Shown: in pieces, positions 12,128-23,255 of the stretch | How positions within the stretch are numbered: position 1 is the first letter of the stretch | Layout of the letters: each line of letters starts with the position of its first letter | Assembly (NCBI GenBank): GCA_020466095.1 | Contig: CM035806.1 | Location: 9,659,228 to 9,723,227 of the forward strand | Length of the DNA stretch: 64,000 nt | Direction of reading: 5' to 3' | Source: Chlorops oryzae | Lineage: Eukaryota > Arthropoda > Insecta > Diptera > Chloropidae | Notes under the pieces: generated by a model | What the model was told of the DNA's origin: nothing | The model's input: the letters and a program-made list of their open reading frames with translations, nothing else | Databases searched by the model: none | Made by a program: the position numbers and the translations under genes

Positions 12128-12236
12128 TACTCTCTCTCTCTCTCTTAAAAGGACAACTACGGGACCGAAAACTATTTCCGCTTAACAAAGGTGTCCGCTT
12201 AAGAGGAGTGTCCGCAGGAAGAGAGTACACTGTATA
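12128..12236. mobile_element. Remnant end of a second Tigger/pogo-like element
   Basis: Read on the minus strand it begins CAGTGTACTCTCTTCC and contains 'aagcggacac' motifs of the kind seen at Tigger-like termini. Only one end is recognisable. It abuts the preceding MITE at a TA, so that element may have inserted into or next to it. Confidence 0.5.
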
Positions 12237-12850
12237 AAATTTATATTTCGTCATTATTTTTTGAAGCTATAAGGCTGGGCACGTATCGAATACTCAACCA
12301 AGATGGAGGAGTTTGGGGGCAGTTCAAGGGTTAATCCAATGAAATCAACTTGATCGCCATGAAAGCAGGCCCCTCCAAAAAAACAAAGCGACTGTTGCTC
12401 TGTATAATTAATGTAAGAAATGAAATGAAGGCAGCCATTTATGGACTACGGGCTGGGATGGGAAAATTTGTAAGATGTTTAAGCGTCTATTTTAAAATAA
12501 GCAAAAAATTATTATGAGATTTTGCGTTGTTCTGTCTTAAAGCGGTGTTAAGTTCAAAAAAAAAAGATTTTTTTTCAATAATAAAAAAAAAGTTGTGAAG
12601 CCAAATACACTTAGAAAGGGAAAAGACACCGAGATTCCAGGAAAAAAAAAATTTTTTTTTTAAGTAAGTATGATGAAATATTTTTTATAGGTAGGTACTA
12701 TTTTCTCATAATTGTTTTTGTTATTAGTTTTTGTTTTTGACACTGCGACGTTCAGAATTTTGAATTAAATATTTATGAGCATGAAATCATACTTTGACAT
12801 TCAGCTGTCACTGCGGGCACCCGTATGAATAAAAGCACTCCAAATATCGC

Positions 12851-12915
12851 TGCAAGATCAAAGAGAGAAAGAGAAAGAGAGAGAGAGAAAGAAAGAGAGA
12901 AAGAAAGAAAGAGAG
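12851..12915. repeat. GA-rich microsatellite
   Basis: A run of 'gagaaa'/'gagaga' units about 65 bp long in otherwise unremarkable AT-rich DNA. Confidence 0.85.
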
Positions 12916-13084
12916 ACAAAAACAACTCAAAAGTATGTATGGTGGACATTTTTGCGAAAATTTCTCAATAATTTTCTCTAAGCGGGAAACATACAATATT
13001 TTCAATTGGAAGGACTCTGTCAAGGACTTTTTAAAGCGCTAGAATTTCTTAAATCATCAAAGCATATGGTTTGAAATGATAATA

Positions 13085-14000
13085 CAGTACACTCGGGATA
13101 ACGTCAACTAATAAAAACCGCGAGTGTTGACGTTTATGATTATCTTCATTTTAGACCAAATTAAAGTTGGAATTATAGTTTTAAACGTTATTTTAGTATT
13201 CAAACTAAAACCATTCAATAATCTGATTCAAACAAATTTTTATGTATTTGGAAAAATTGAAAAAAATATTTTATATGAGATCATGCCACTTTCGGTTTTT
13301 AGAGATCATTTTATACGCGCAACGTCAACAAGTTCGAAAACACAACTGAACAAAGAGAGCAAAAACTACATTGTACGCACAAAGGGAGATTCCCGGAATT
13401 CGGAGAATTCGTATTCTACAGGGTGTCCTGTTAGGAATTACATTCCTTAAAAGGGGTGGTAGGGGGGGTCCAAGATGAACAAAAAATCGTATGTGAGGGT
13501 GCACCCCTGAGTTATGTGGCTTTAAAGTTTTTTGACACAAAGTCCAGAAAAACAATTCTCCCACACCAATGGTTAGTTTTAGAAAACAAATTTTTAATGT
13601 AGTTTTGAAAGGGAATTGTATGTGCTTTTAGGAAAAATTAAATTAATGGTAAAAATTTGACCCATTGAGGGAAAAATAAACGGTCAAAGTAAAAATTCTA
13701 AAAAACTTTCAATTTTTTTTTTTACTTTAGAAGCCATTTTGGTATGAAAAGTGTCCAATTAACACCCAAATTTTTTTATTTTATTCAAAATGCTGGATCG
13801 TTTACCTTTAATTTGGTACATCATATGTCAACGGGACACCCTGTATACGTAATTCCAGCTAAAATTTTCTATTAAGCAGAGTTTACCTTTTGGAGCTTTT
13901 AGGTTTTGTTGACGTTTTACAATAGTCAATGTAAATAAAAAAGTGTTGACGTTTTGGGGTGTTGATGGAATTGGGGGTTGACGTTATCCCGAGTGTACTG
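13085..14000. mobile_element. Tc1-mariner-superfamily MITE (outer element of a nested pair)
   Basis: Termini are CAGTACACTCGGGATAACG and its reverse complement, bounded by TA (13083-13084 and 14001-14002). The inverted repeats continue with 'tcaac'. The element is interrupted by another TA-flanked MITE at 13419-13843. The ORF inside resembles no transposase. Confidence 0.85.
13419..13843. mobile_element. TA-flanked MITE nested inside the 13085-14000 element
   Basis: Terminal repeats CAGGGTGTCC...GGACACCCTG are flanked by TA on each side. Length is 425 bp. It must be younger than the element that contains it. Similar 'acagggtgt' ends occur at 14733, perhaps a degraded relative. Confidence 0.8.
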
Positions 14001-14002
14001 TA

Positions 14003-14353
14003 GTTCGATTAAGGACATATGATGGGTCGAATAACTATCGTGAATACCAGTCGAAGAGTCATTTTCGAAGTACATTATTATTTATATACTTAGTTTTTTT
14101 TTTTTTTTAATTTTTCCGTCCATTTTGTTTTGATTTGTTCATAACCAAGCTCCTAAATTGGGACATACAATATTGTATGTATGTATGTTTGCGCAAGTCG
14201 AAAAAATCTATGGAAATTATCGATTACAAATTTGACAAATGTATCAATGTTCAGATGACTTAGGCTTTTATTGCTTATTGCCAGTCGTTTTTTGAAGAAT
14301 AATTCCTTCAACGGAAAGTAAAACATGCTTCGGGGACATGGGGATATACCACA

Positions 14354-14387
<34 letters not shown>

Positions 14388-15565
14388 TCATTGTGACCGA
14401 ATCACACGGCATGTAAAAAGTAACATATTGATAATTGTGGAAGATATATGCATGTCAGCACTGTGGTTACACCCTAAATGACAAACACACACGGACACAG
14501 TTTCGAACCAAAGGAAATGCAGTGAGCAATAACGAAGATCGCACTGCGCCGATCATTTCACATACGGAAATATACATGTGGCTTTCCACACATATTTTTG
14601 GCCGTCAGCCTTATTTAAATTTTATCGATTTGCCCTACGAAGCTTGGAGCCGTTTGAAATTCCAAATTATGTGCAAATTATTAGAAAAAAACATTTAAAA
14701 ATTAATTAAAATTTCGCTAATGGCAACAGGGTTACAGGGTGTATCGAGAGGTTTTTTTTTTTTTTTTTTTTTGAACACTATCAAACGAACGTTTTAACAA
14801 GACTTTAACTACTACGAAACATGAGCGGATTGCAGTCATAATTTTCTTTTTAGTGAATTACTTCAATAAACACAGTATTACTTCGAATTCAATGATTGCG
14901 GCAGCAACAAAATACTTTAATTGATCGCCTAAAAGTATGTGATCGAAGAATAAAAAAACAAATTTTAAGTAAGCGCTCTAAGAGATCATCGGAATTACTT
15001 CAAAAAATCTTTGCCCAAGATGAGGATTTTTTGTCTTCTTCTCAAGAATGAAGGAAGTTTTGTAATATCGAAAATAAATTTTAAATCAAATCCATACTTT
15101 TAGGTGCTAAATTGAAATATTTTCTGTCGCCTCATTTATGAGAAAGTGAGTAAAATGAATTCAATTACAATTTGGCGTGGAAAAATATCAAAAATTGTGT
15201 TTTGCGAAATAAAAATTGTGACGACTTGACGTTGGGGTTTCGCATTGAAAACTTCAATATTCAATTTCCGTTTCCGTTTCCGGTTTCCGGTTACCGTTTT
15301 TCATGGAATGTCCAAATTTTGCGACTCGAAATAAATTTGCGGAAATCCTCAATGCAAAACTTCAATACGATCACACTTACATACATATATGGGCATTTCC
15401 ACACGGAGACGACACGTACACAATACATATTTATGTATTTTAAGTCCCGAATTCAAGAATGCGGTCAATAGAAATTTTATTTCTAAATATGTACTTTCGT
15501 GCGTGCAGCTCATGCGGACTCTTATAATTTTTTAAAATTTCTACGCCGATCCGAAAGGCAATCAG
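14003..15565. other. Spacer; one weak exon-like ORF at 14505-14697
   Basis: Mostly AT-rich. At 14505-14697 (plus) there is a GC-richer open frame ending in 'LPYEAWSRLKFQIMCKLLEK', which has the look of a short helical C-terminal motif. No splice partner or homologous domain is evident, so it is not called as a gene. Confidence 0.4.
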
Positions 15566-15652
15566 TAGGGCTGGGGTTTTGTATGACTTTTATAAATTTA
15601 AAGCATACTTTATGGGGCAAAAATTTTCTTATCAACATTTTACGAATAATAA

Positions 15653-16127
15653 GGGCCAATATTATCAAGCATATTTAAAAAAATTTTAAAAATAAAATCT
15701 GATTTTCATTTTCACCACAGAAATTTTTAAAATATTTTTTAAAAAAATTTTAAACTACCTCAGCAGATCGTTTAAGTTTTTTTTAAGATATGGTAACAGC
15801 CCTGTTTTGGGCGGTAGAAAAACAGCTGATTACGTTCATTCTAAAATTTTACGGAAAAAATCTGCGCAAAACGAAACAAGCAAAGCTTTAAATGTATGGA
15901 TTCGGATTACAGCGATATGAGACTGATGAAAAATCGCGCGCACACGGCTCCATGCTCTAAAATAATATTTCAATCATTCGTGAGTTTGACTGACTACCCT
16001 GACAGTGGAGCGTGCTGCCACATTTTGCTATACTTAAAAAAGTTGCATATTGAAAATGAAATTTAAAATAAAAAAATTTTTAATTTAATTTTAAAATTTT
16101 TTTAAATATGTTTGGTAATATTGGCCC
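15653..16127. mobile_element. PIF/Harbinger-like MITE nested in the hAT-like element
   Basis: The ends match as inverted repeats for roughly 39 bases with two mismatches (GGGCCAATATTA at both ends, then TA-rich). They are flanked by TAA. The sibling hAT copy at 8894-8910 lacks this insertion and reads 'cgaataagtttggcg', an empty site consistent with a TAA duplication plus one extra TAA. Confidence 0.88.
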
Positions 16128-16239
16128 TAAGTTTGGCGAAGTTGAACTTCAAACCGCTTTTCTTACTTCAAAAAAAAAAAAAAAAAAAAAAAATGCATAT
16201 TGAAGCTAGAAAATCAATTTGAATCTTAACCTTATATGT

Positions 16240-16488
16240 AGGTAGGTAGGTAGGTTGAAGTGGCTGCCACTTAGGCCGTTAATCGGCCCATTGTGATACC
16301 ACGGAGGTTTTCTTGTGTTTGTGTGAGTGTATTGTCTTTTTATGTAGTGTGCCCCTAACATGCGATTTTTTGAAAAACCAGTGCTAGGCTTGGAACATTA
16401 CACTCCGTTTCGCCTGTGCCCGGAATCGAACCTCGGACTCTGGGATCAAGAGCATAGCACGCATCCCCTACGCTATCCCAGAGCCACC
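16240..16488 (-). mobile_element. SINE: tRNA-derived head with LINE-related tail
   Basis: The insertion is bounded by a perfect 11-bp duplication, ACCTTATATGT, at 16229-16239 and 16489-16499. On the minus strand the head has a B box, GGTTCGATTCC, about 55 bases in. The tail has 'GTGGTATCACAATGGGCC', then 'GGCCTAAGTGGC' and a CCTAC repeat. The tail corresponds to the 3' end of the LINE fragment at 4521-5077 (GGTACCACAATGGACC...GGTCTAAGTG...CTAAC repeat). Confidence 0.88.
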
Positions 16489-16580
16489 ACCTTATATGTG
16501 ATGTGAACAAAATTTTGTACACCATAAAGTATGCTTTAAAATTTATAAAAGTCACACAAAATCCGAGCCCTGGCAATCAG

Positions 16581-17461
16581 TTATATGCGGACGCGACAAA
16601 AACGTGACTGTTTCAGGAAATGACCATACGTAGACATGTCAGCCCAGTAAGAAAAAAAAAAAAAAGAAAGACGCTAGTTCTCATATGAGGCAGCGAGCGC
16701 AAAAAATGGCCCAAGTTATATCGTTGTCCAGACGAGGTTGATTTTATTTTGAATTTTTTTTTTTTTTTTTTTTTGTTGTAGAAACATAAATGGCCAAGCA
16801 TTGATTTTCCGAGCCAACGAGAGATGGAGTTAGTCTAATTTTATTTGCTTTAAAATCTTTATTGAAAATCTTTTCCTATGAACGGAACGGACTCAGTTAG
16901 TTGGGTCAGTGGCAGTTTCTTGCTCTCAAGGCCTCATATCACAACTTATGGTGGATTAGTAAAAAGCCAATTTAGACAACACAAGACACAAAGCGTAATT
17001 GTAAAATGCTTCAAATATTTTTTTAATTAGAAAATAGTTTGAAAAAAAAAAAACAAAAAACAGAAAAAAAAAACACAAATAAATCAATTTCAATTTCGAT
17101 TGTTAATTTTGCAATGTAGAATGAAACTTACGTGGAAAGCAATTATCACCCGTTGAAAAATGTGCGTAAATCAAGAAAACTGAATTTTTGGCGAATTCAA
17201 TTTTTTGTTGCGAATTTCGGTAAATATGAGAACAAAAAAACAATAAACGAATATATGAAAATTAATTTTGAAAATAAAATTCACCATCATGTTGAAATTT
17301 GATTTTTTTTTTTTTTTTTTTTTTTTTTGGTCTGGACTCTAGAGTCAAGAGGTTTTTATAAGATTTACTTATTACTGCAGTATTTTCCGGTAACATGAAT
17401 ACAAAAAAAAAAAAATGGTTCCAGTTTTTGGAACATACACCATACAACCATAGGTCGCGAT
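16581..17461. other. Spacer, no gene seen
   Basis: AT-rich with several long A/T homopolymers. A GTAAGT donor-like site on the minus strand at about 17125-17131 could belong to a non-coding 5' exon of qvr, but no open frame supports it. Confidence 0.35.
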
Positions 17462-18379
17462 CAGCGTTGCCATGTCTTAATTTTCAAAAGTTGGAGATTT
17501 CATTTCCAAAGTTAGTAGATCTCCTACCTTACAATAATCCAAAATTTGGAGATCTACAACCTTTTTTTTAAATTTATTTTTTATATTGAAATAAAAACAT
17601 TTCAACTTTAAATATACATATTAATGTATTTTTAGACGTTGATGTATTGATGTAAGTATATGTTGACGAATTTTTTTTTTTATGTACATATAGGTATGTT
17701 GGTTTATGTTATACAATCAATTATAAATAATGATGCCATATTTTTTTTAATGGAAAAAGGGTTTTCCTGAGAAATGTAATGATTTCGCGGGATTTTGAGG
17801 AGAGAAAGAAAGGATAAAAAAAGGATCTCTATTTCAGTGTTTTATTTAGAAAAATAGTCGAGCGAATTTTATCCAATAGACATATTTAAGTATTCGTTAA
17901 CAATCGTCGTTAACGACGTCACTGTCGTTGTCAAGATTCGCTTTTTGAGTACCATGGTTTTCTTTCTTTGCGATTTGACGCAGTAGCTCTGGTTTTGATT
18001 GTATATAGTATAATAATACCTAATATATAATAATAATATAATATTTTTATTTATGTTTATACTATCGATAGTATCGACGTTTTTTAGACTATCGACGAGT
18101 ACTAATGAGGTATTTTAACATTCACTAGTCAATTGCTGACCACCAATTCTTATTTTAATATTTAAAATTCTACAAAATTATATATTGGAAGGAGTATAAT
18201 GGAGAACTAGTTCTGGTGAAATTTGAACTAGAAAAACGCTACAGTTTTCCACTCGGATTTTCTGCAGGGTTGGGATAAAAAGAGCAAAAGTAGTAGATTT
18301 TAGGAAAAAGTTACTAGGGTAGGAGATTGAGCGAAAAGTAAATAGATCTCATAAAAAATTATGAGACCTGGCAACGCTG
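17462..18379. mobile_element. Non-autonomous hAT-like element, perfect 8-bp target duplication
   Basis: Ends are CAGCGTTGCCA and TGGCAACGCTG. The flanking duplication is GTCGCGAT (17454-17461 and 18380-18387). Internal DNA is AT-rich without a transposase frame. Related sequence ('aaaagtggtagattt') occurs near 62.4-62.8 kb, probably a remnant of the same family. Confidence 0.9.
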
Positions 18380-18419
18380 GTCGCGATACGAACTCTTAGC
18401 CACTCATAACTCTTGGCTT

Positions 18420-18655
18420 CATATATTACTATATATGTCACTCTCATAGATTTTGGGCGGGACATTTCGCGCCAGTTAGAAAGAGATGTTACTTGGCAGG
18501 CAAAAAAAGAGCGAGGGAGAAATACTTTTGGTGAGTACCTAATTGAAAAATTCTCATTTTGGTGGGTACCCAAGACCGTGGTGGGTACCCAAGACCGTGT
18601 TTAAAAGAGCCAAAATAGAAACGGCTCCTGAGTGACATATATAGTTATATATGTT
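18420..18655. repeat. Inverted-repeat pair around a GC-richer core
   Basis: 'catatattactatatatgtc' near 18420 pairs imperfectly with 'gacatatatagttatatatg' near 18634. Between them 'ggtgggtacccaagaccgtg' is partly tandemly repeated. It may be a decayed transposon; class unknown. Confidence 0.45.
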
Positions 18656-19052
18656 CTGGTGTGAACGCGACCAGGTAAAGTCGCTTCGGGCGGGTCGACG
18701 ATTATGGGCTGTACATTTTTTAATATTTAGAATTTCAGCCTGATTTTTTAACAGCATATTCTCAATAGCTTTTTCTTTTGAAATATGAATTAAAAAAAAA
18801 AAAAAACCGATTTGTCGAATTGATCACATCAGAATAACACCCCTTTATGTACTACATATATTGTGCCACTCAATCGATTTTTGTATTAAACGGATGGCGG
18901 GGGCTCGAAAATAGAAATTTTTGCAGATGTTTCAGGCTTGAGAATACGGAGATATCAGCGTCTTAAAACGGTAAAAACGATACCGTTAAATCTACTCGAT
19001 CGACCTTTTCAAAATTTTGTGTACACTACTTCCACACATAATTCGATAGGTA

Positions 19053-19283
19053 GGGGAAAGTGGTCGAATTCTAACCCCTTAAGAAATTTTGCTATAAATT
19101 CAAAATGCTGATACTCAAGATAAGAACCTAACATTCCATTAGCAAGGGAATATCATTACCATTGTTTTTGCATCATAATTGTATGTGTTTTACTGGTTGG
19201 AAAAAATCGTCAGAAGCCTTTTCATTCTCTTGTTACAGATGGGGTTATATTTAGACACGAGTCACATTTACCCCACTTTCCCC
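19053..19283. mobile_element. TA-flanked MITE
   Basis: Ends GGGGAAAGTGG and CCACTTTCCCC, flanked by TA, about 231 bp long. No coding. Confidence 0.7.
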
Positions 19284-19368
19284 TACTGATTAGGGGATTA
19301 TTTATATCTTCGAAAAAAAAAAAATTTGATAATAATAATAAATCATGAGGGCATACCCAAACATCCCC

Positions 19369-19538
19369 TTAACCCTCTAATTCCTGGCTCCGTCTCTAGA
19401 CGGACTTTTTCGAACAAATTACCAAAAAAAAAAAACTTATAATAATAATTTCAGATTCGTGTTTGTCTACCCAAAATTAGTCATATCTGAACTTTTCATT
19501 GACAAAAAAAAAAAAAAAATTTGGCATTAGAGGGTTAA
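19369..19538. mobile_element. TTAA MITE family B (piggyBac-like)
   Basis: Starts TTAACCCTCTAATTCC and ends GGCATTAGAGGGTTAA. TTAA targets and TTAACCC termini are typical of piggyBac-superfamily elements. 170 bp, non-coding. The termini resemble those of family A (TTAACCCGGTAGCGCC). Confidence 0.8.
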
Positions 19539-21900
19539 CAAAAAAATTCGATGTAGGTCCAAAAACCAATCAGAAACAGACGGACGCAACAAAATCAGAG
19601 CTTTTCCTTGATATGCGTATATCCCAAATATTACTTTCATATCAATTTTATATGCGGACTCATGAGCGACGATAAGTAAAAATAACCGGAAAATGCTGCT
19701 ATTGTCATTTCAAATGGTTAGATGGATGGATGGATGGAGAGCCAACTGAGTGGGGAATATTCAGTAAATTAAGCAAAAGATCATAAACTGGGGCATTAGC
19801 TAAGATTTCATATAATATTTCATATATGTTTACCTGTATATATACATATATATAAATATTTCACTTTTGGTCTTTCACAATGGGCGATGAAGACCCGAAG
19901 ACTAACCTCTACGGTGACGCATTATAGCTCAAATTTTAATAAGACTTATCAATCGAAAATTAAAGCATCGAAAATTTCAATTGGATAATCTGATCTCCCT
20001 TTAGCGTATTACATTGCAAGCTCATCCTCAGGGTCAATGTTTCGAATGTGTCGAACCCCCTCTGAGCACGATAGACTATTTTTACATTAGAGAGCAATCG
20101 CACACAGCAAGTGTGCGCGAAATTCTTTTTTTTTTTTTTTTTTTTTTTCATGAAAAAAATCGCACCGAGAAATCTCGCACAGCGCACAGTGGGGCATCGG
20201 TGGAAAAAATAGGGTTTTTAAACTTTTGAATTTCAAAATTTTAATGATTCACTTTTATAAAGAAATATTTGGATATGAGGAATTCGACATTCTTTTTTTT
20301 TTTTGAAAATTGAATTTTTTTTATTAAAAAAAAACTAACAAAAGTCAAAGGAATGTTATTCAATAAATTCCAGATTAAAATTGTAGTCCAAATAGAGAAC
20401 ATTTTTTATGTGAAAACCCAACGCTATTGCCTTTGTTTTATTTTTTGGTGGAAATATAGCAATTACTCTTTCATGTGAAAAAAAATTTTTTTAAGATTAG
20501 AAGAGTAGAATAATTATTATAATTTTCCAGAAATTAGAGTAAAAAATATCAACTTCTCATTTTTTGTTGGAATAAAACTTTATGTGCTTTGCCTTGCTTG
20601 GCCATCTTACTATATACAAGTGGAAGGTACGAGTCTATACTTTCAATATAAATAAAAAAATTCACCTTCTAATACCTTTTCTGTAAGTAACATCGATTTG
20701 AATTTCAAAAGTCACTTGCAATATTTCATACAAATGCTCAATAAGACAAAAAATGGGGCATACTTTTAGGTCTTACGTTATTAAAACATGGAACGATTTA
20801 TATATGAAACATTATTTTTGTTTACGAATATGTAGGCGTAACGAAATTTAGTAACATTTCAATGTAAAATAACATCAATATCTTTCTATGACACACTTTA
20901 ACTTGGCATGCTTTACTAGAAAAGCGGAATGCATTTGTGAGATATTTTCGGTGATTTCGAAGCCTAATATCGTTCGCGGAAGGCTGTTGAGGGTATTATC
21001 TTCTTTTGAATGGAGACAACCAATGTTTAAGCTTTGGGAAAAAATTAAAATTCTTTAATTTATGTGAAAATTCCATATAATGCTAGATAGGAAATAATAA
21101 CATGTAAAATTTGCAACTTCCGATGGGCGTTAAACCAAAAGTAGGCGTGGCAAGACGCATTATTTTTAGTTTTTTTTTTTTGAGGAGAACTCAATTAAGA
21201 AGTGTCCCGAATTTCAAGTCCCTATGTCCAAAAATAAAAATTTTCACATGTGCACTTATATGGGAGGTGGGCGTGGCAGTGGGCGGTTTTCCAAGATTTT
21301 TTTTAAAATATCTTAGTTTAGCCCACAGAAGTGCAATGCTCTACGACGACTCCTTCTATTTTTTTCCAAGAAATATATGGAGCGGCCCCACTGTGCAGCG
21401 TGCCAAACGACGAAACGATGGACCGACCCGCATTGCGAATGTTCTTTTAATACGATCGCTCGACTTATTCGTATAATCACACCCCGTCACTTGCCGGATG
21501 AGAAATCGACAAATAATTCAATCATTCAATCGGTTGCTCTATCGAATACGAACTTCGAAAATGCCCCCCCAATGATTTCATATGAAATTATTAGCGTAAC
21601 ATGAACATGTCATCAGATATGTCACTGCTGGGTTATTTAATTGTTTGAAAGCCGTCAAAAATCTTAGAGTTTCAATGGAAAATTTCGAAGGAAATTCAAT
21701 ATGTTGGCATAAAGGATGTGTGTCGTTTTGAATGTTTGATTTTTTGTGTTTGTCATCGGCAAAGACGGTTCCAACTGGGCTATCTATTAACGCTGTAAAC
21801 GTCTTCATCATCATCATCATCAATATCAATATAATAAAAGACCACAACAATGTCTGGCGCGCCGTGAATGCATGAATGCAATGAATATTTCTTCTGACAT
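19539..21900. other. Spacer with a probable degraded R-family repeat
   Basis: No gene is supported. Around 20745-21310 the words 'gtaggcgtggcaag' and 'gtgggcgtggcag' resemble the R dispersed repeat (compare 60.9-61.3 kb). The ORF at 21111-21476 is composite low-complexity sequence. Confidence 0.4.
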
Positions 21901-21902
21901 TA

Positions 21903-22065
21903 GGGGTATTCACAAAGGCGTGTTAAAAACGTTGGAAAGTCGGAAAATCGGAAAATTTTGACTTCTTAAAAAATTTTTAAAATTTTTTGTAATTGTGCAA
22001 CTTTTTAAGCAATATAAATATTCAATTTTCGACTTACTATTTTCCGACGCCTTTGTGAATACCCC
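21903..22065. mobile_element. Short MITE
   Basis: GGGGTATTCACAAAGGCG at the left end is matched by its reverse complement at the right end. TA lies on both sides. 163 bp, AT-rich core. Confidence 0.75.
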
Positions 22066-22067
22066 TA

Positions 22068-23039
22068 TTGCAATAAAATGCTAAAAAAAAAGAAAGACCG
22101 AGAATTTTTTCTTAAATGCTAAGGGCCTCTTTTTTATGTAGTATTGGCAACATTTTAAATTATATTTATATACTCAATTATGTATGAATTCTTGTTTACC
22201 TAAACTGCACCTGAACAAGCAAAGAACTCTGAACAAATAGATTTTATCGTATTTTTCAATTGAAGAATCTTATCAAAGAATTGCAATAGATTTGAATCTT
22301 GTACCCACCTATTAACGTAAAAAGCAGCTTACTGCCACCTCCCGTGTCCGGCTCCATTCTGATTGAGACAAAAACTTAAAACAGTTTTCAGCGCCGCACG
22401 CGCTTCAAGTGGAACTGGGGTGGGAAAAATTCGGGTGAAATAAAAAAAAAAAATTAAAAAGTTTTTAAGACTCGATTTGTTTGTTTTTTTTTTTTTTTTT
22501 TTAGCTCACCTCGTGAAGACTTCTCAGTTTTTCATTGCCTTTTCCTGTACGGCTTCAAAGAACGGCGTCTGCAATTCTTCTTTTTATGATGACTGGCATC
22601 AATGACCAACGGCGCGCTTAACTCTTCCGTGTGATATGCTAAAAAAATGTAAATTTTTCTTAATTTTTTTTACATTATACAATTTTAAGCGAATGACAGA
22701 TGCTTATTTTTCGAGACTCCTAAAAGCCGACTACCAACGTTGACATACAAATCTGGTGCAAAGAAAAACACAACAAAAGTACTTCAAGCGTTAAGAGTTC
22801 TTCAGCAACAAATTTAACAGAATTGAATGGTAGAATTGTAAGTCCATGACTGTTGGCCTTCGTGGCGTTGAGTTAGTTGAGATGCCAACATACAATGAGG
22901 CCTTCTACACTAGGCAATTTTAGTTGCGCAACTCATATCGAATTCTCTTTTGGAGTTGCTTTCGTGTCTACATTGGGCCAGCAACTCGAGTTGCTCGATC
23001 GTCAAAAACAACCCCGACGCCACTTTCACGTTTGAAAGT
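22068..23039. other. Spacer or qvr intron
   Basis: Contains exon-like minus-strand donor sites at 22333 (GGCA|GTAAGC) and near 22508 (ACGAG|GTGAGC). It also has one end of a TE-like terminus at 22899 ('ggccttctacactaggcaa'), related to the MITE at 37860. No coding exon is established. Confidence 0.35.
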
Positions 23040-23255
23040 AAAGTAAGAGATGCACAAAGTTCATCGCACAGAAGGCCTCAATGCAATCGGCTCTGGGTTC
23101 AACTCCCAGCTTGGATATTATTATTTTTTTATTACTGTTTCTGTTCTTCCGTGTTTTTCAATTTTTCGTGGTATCACAGTGGGCCCATATGAGGCCTAAA
23201 TGTGTCACCCTGACAGCCACACCAATCAACCAACCAGCCAACCAAGTTTGTGGGA
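23040..23255 (+). mobile_element. Second SINE with the same LINE-related tail
   Basis: The head contains the B-box-like 'GGGTTCAACTCCCAGC'. The tail contains 'GTGGTATCACAGTGGGCC', 'GAGGCCTAAATGTG' and a CCAAC-type repeat. This parallels the SINE at 16240-16488. Exact ends and a target duplication were not resolved. Confidence 0.7.

Larger units (their letters stand above)
15566..16572. mobile_element. hAT-like element with 8-bp target duplication and two nested insertions
   Basis: Termini are TAGGGCTGGGGTTTTG and the complement of CAGGGCTCGGATTTTG, flanked by the perfect 8-bp duplication GCAATCAG (15558-15565 and 16573-16580). YAGGG ends and an 8-bp duplication are hAT hallmarks. Inside lie a 475-bp MITE (15653-16127) and a SINE (16240-16488). 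Without these the host element is short and non-coding. Confidence 0.9.

Noticed and set aside
13124..13450. 108-residue ORF as a transposase
   Set aside because: It spans the boundary of two nested MITEs and has no catalytic or DNA-binding motif.
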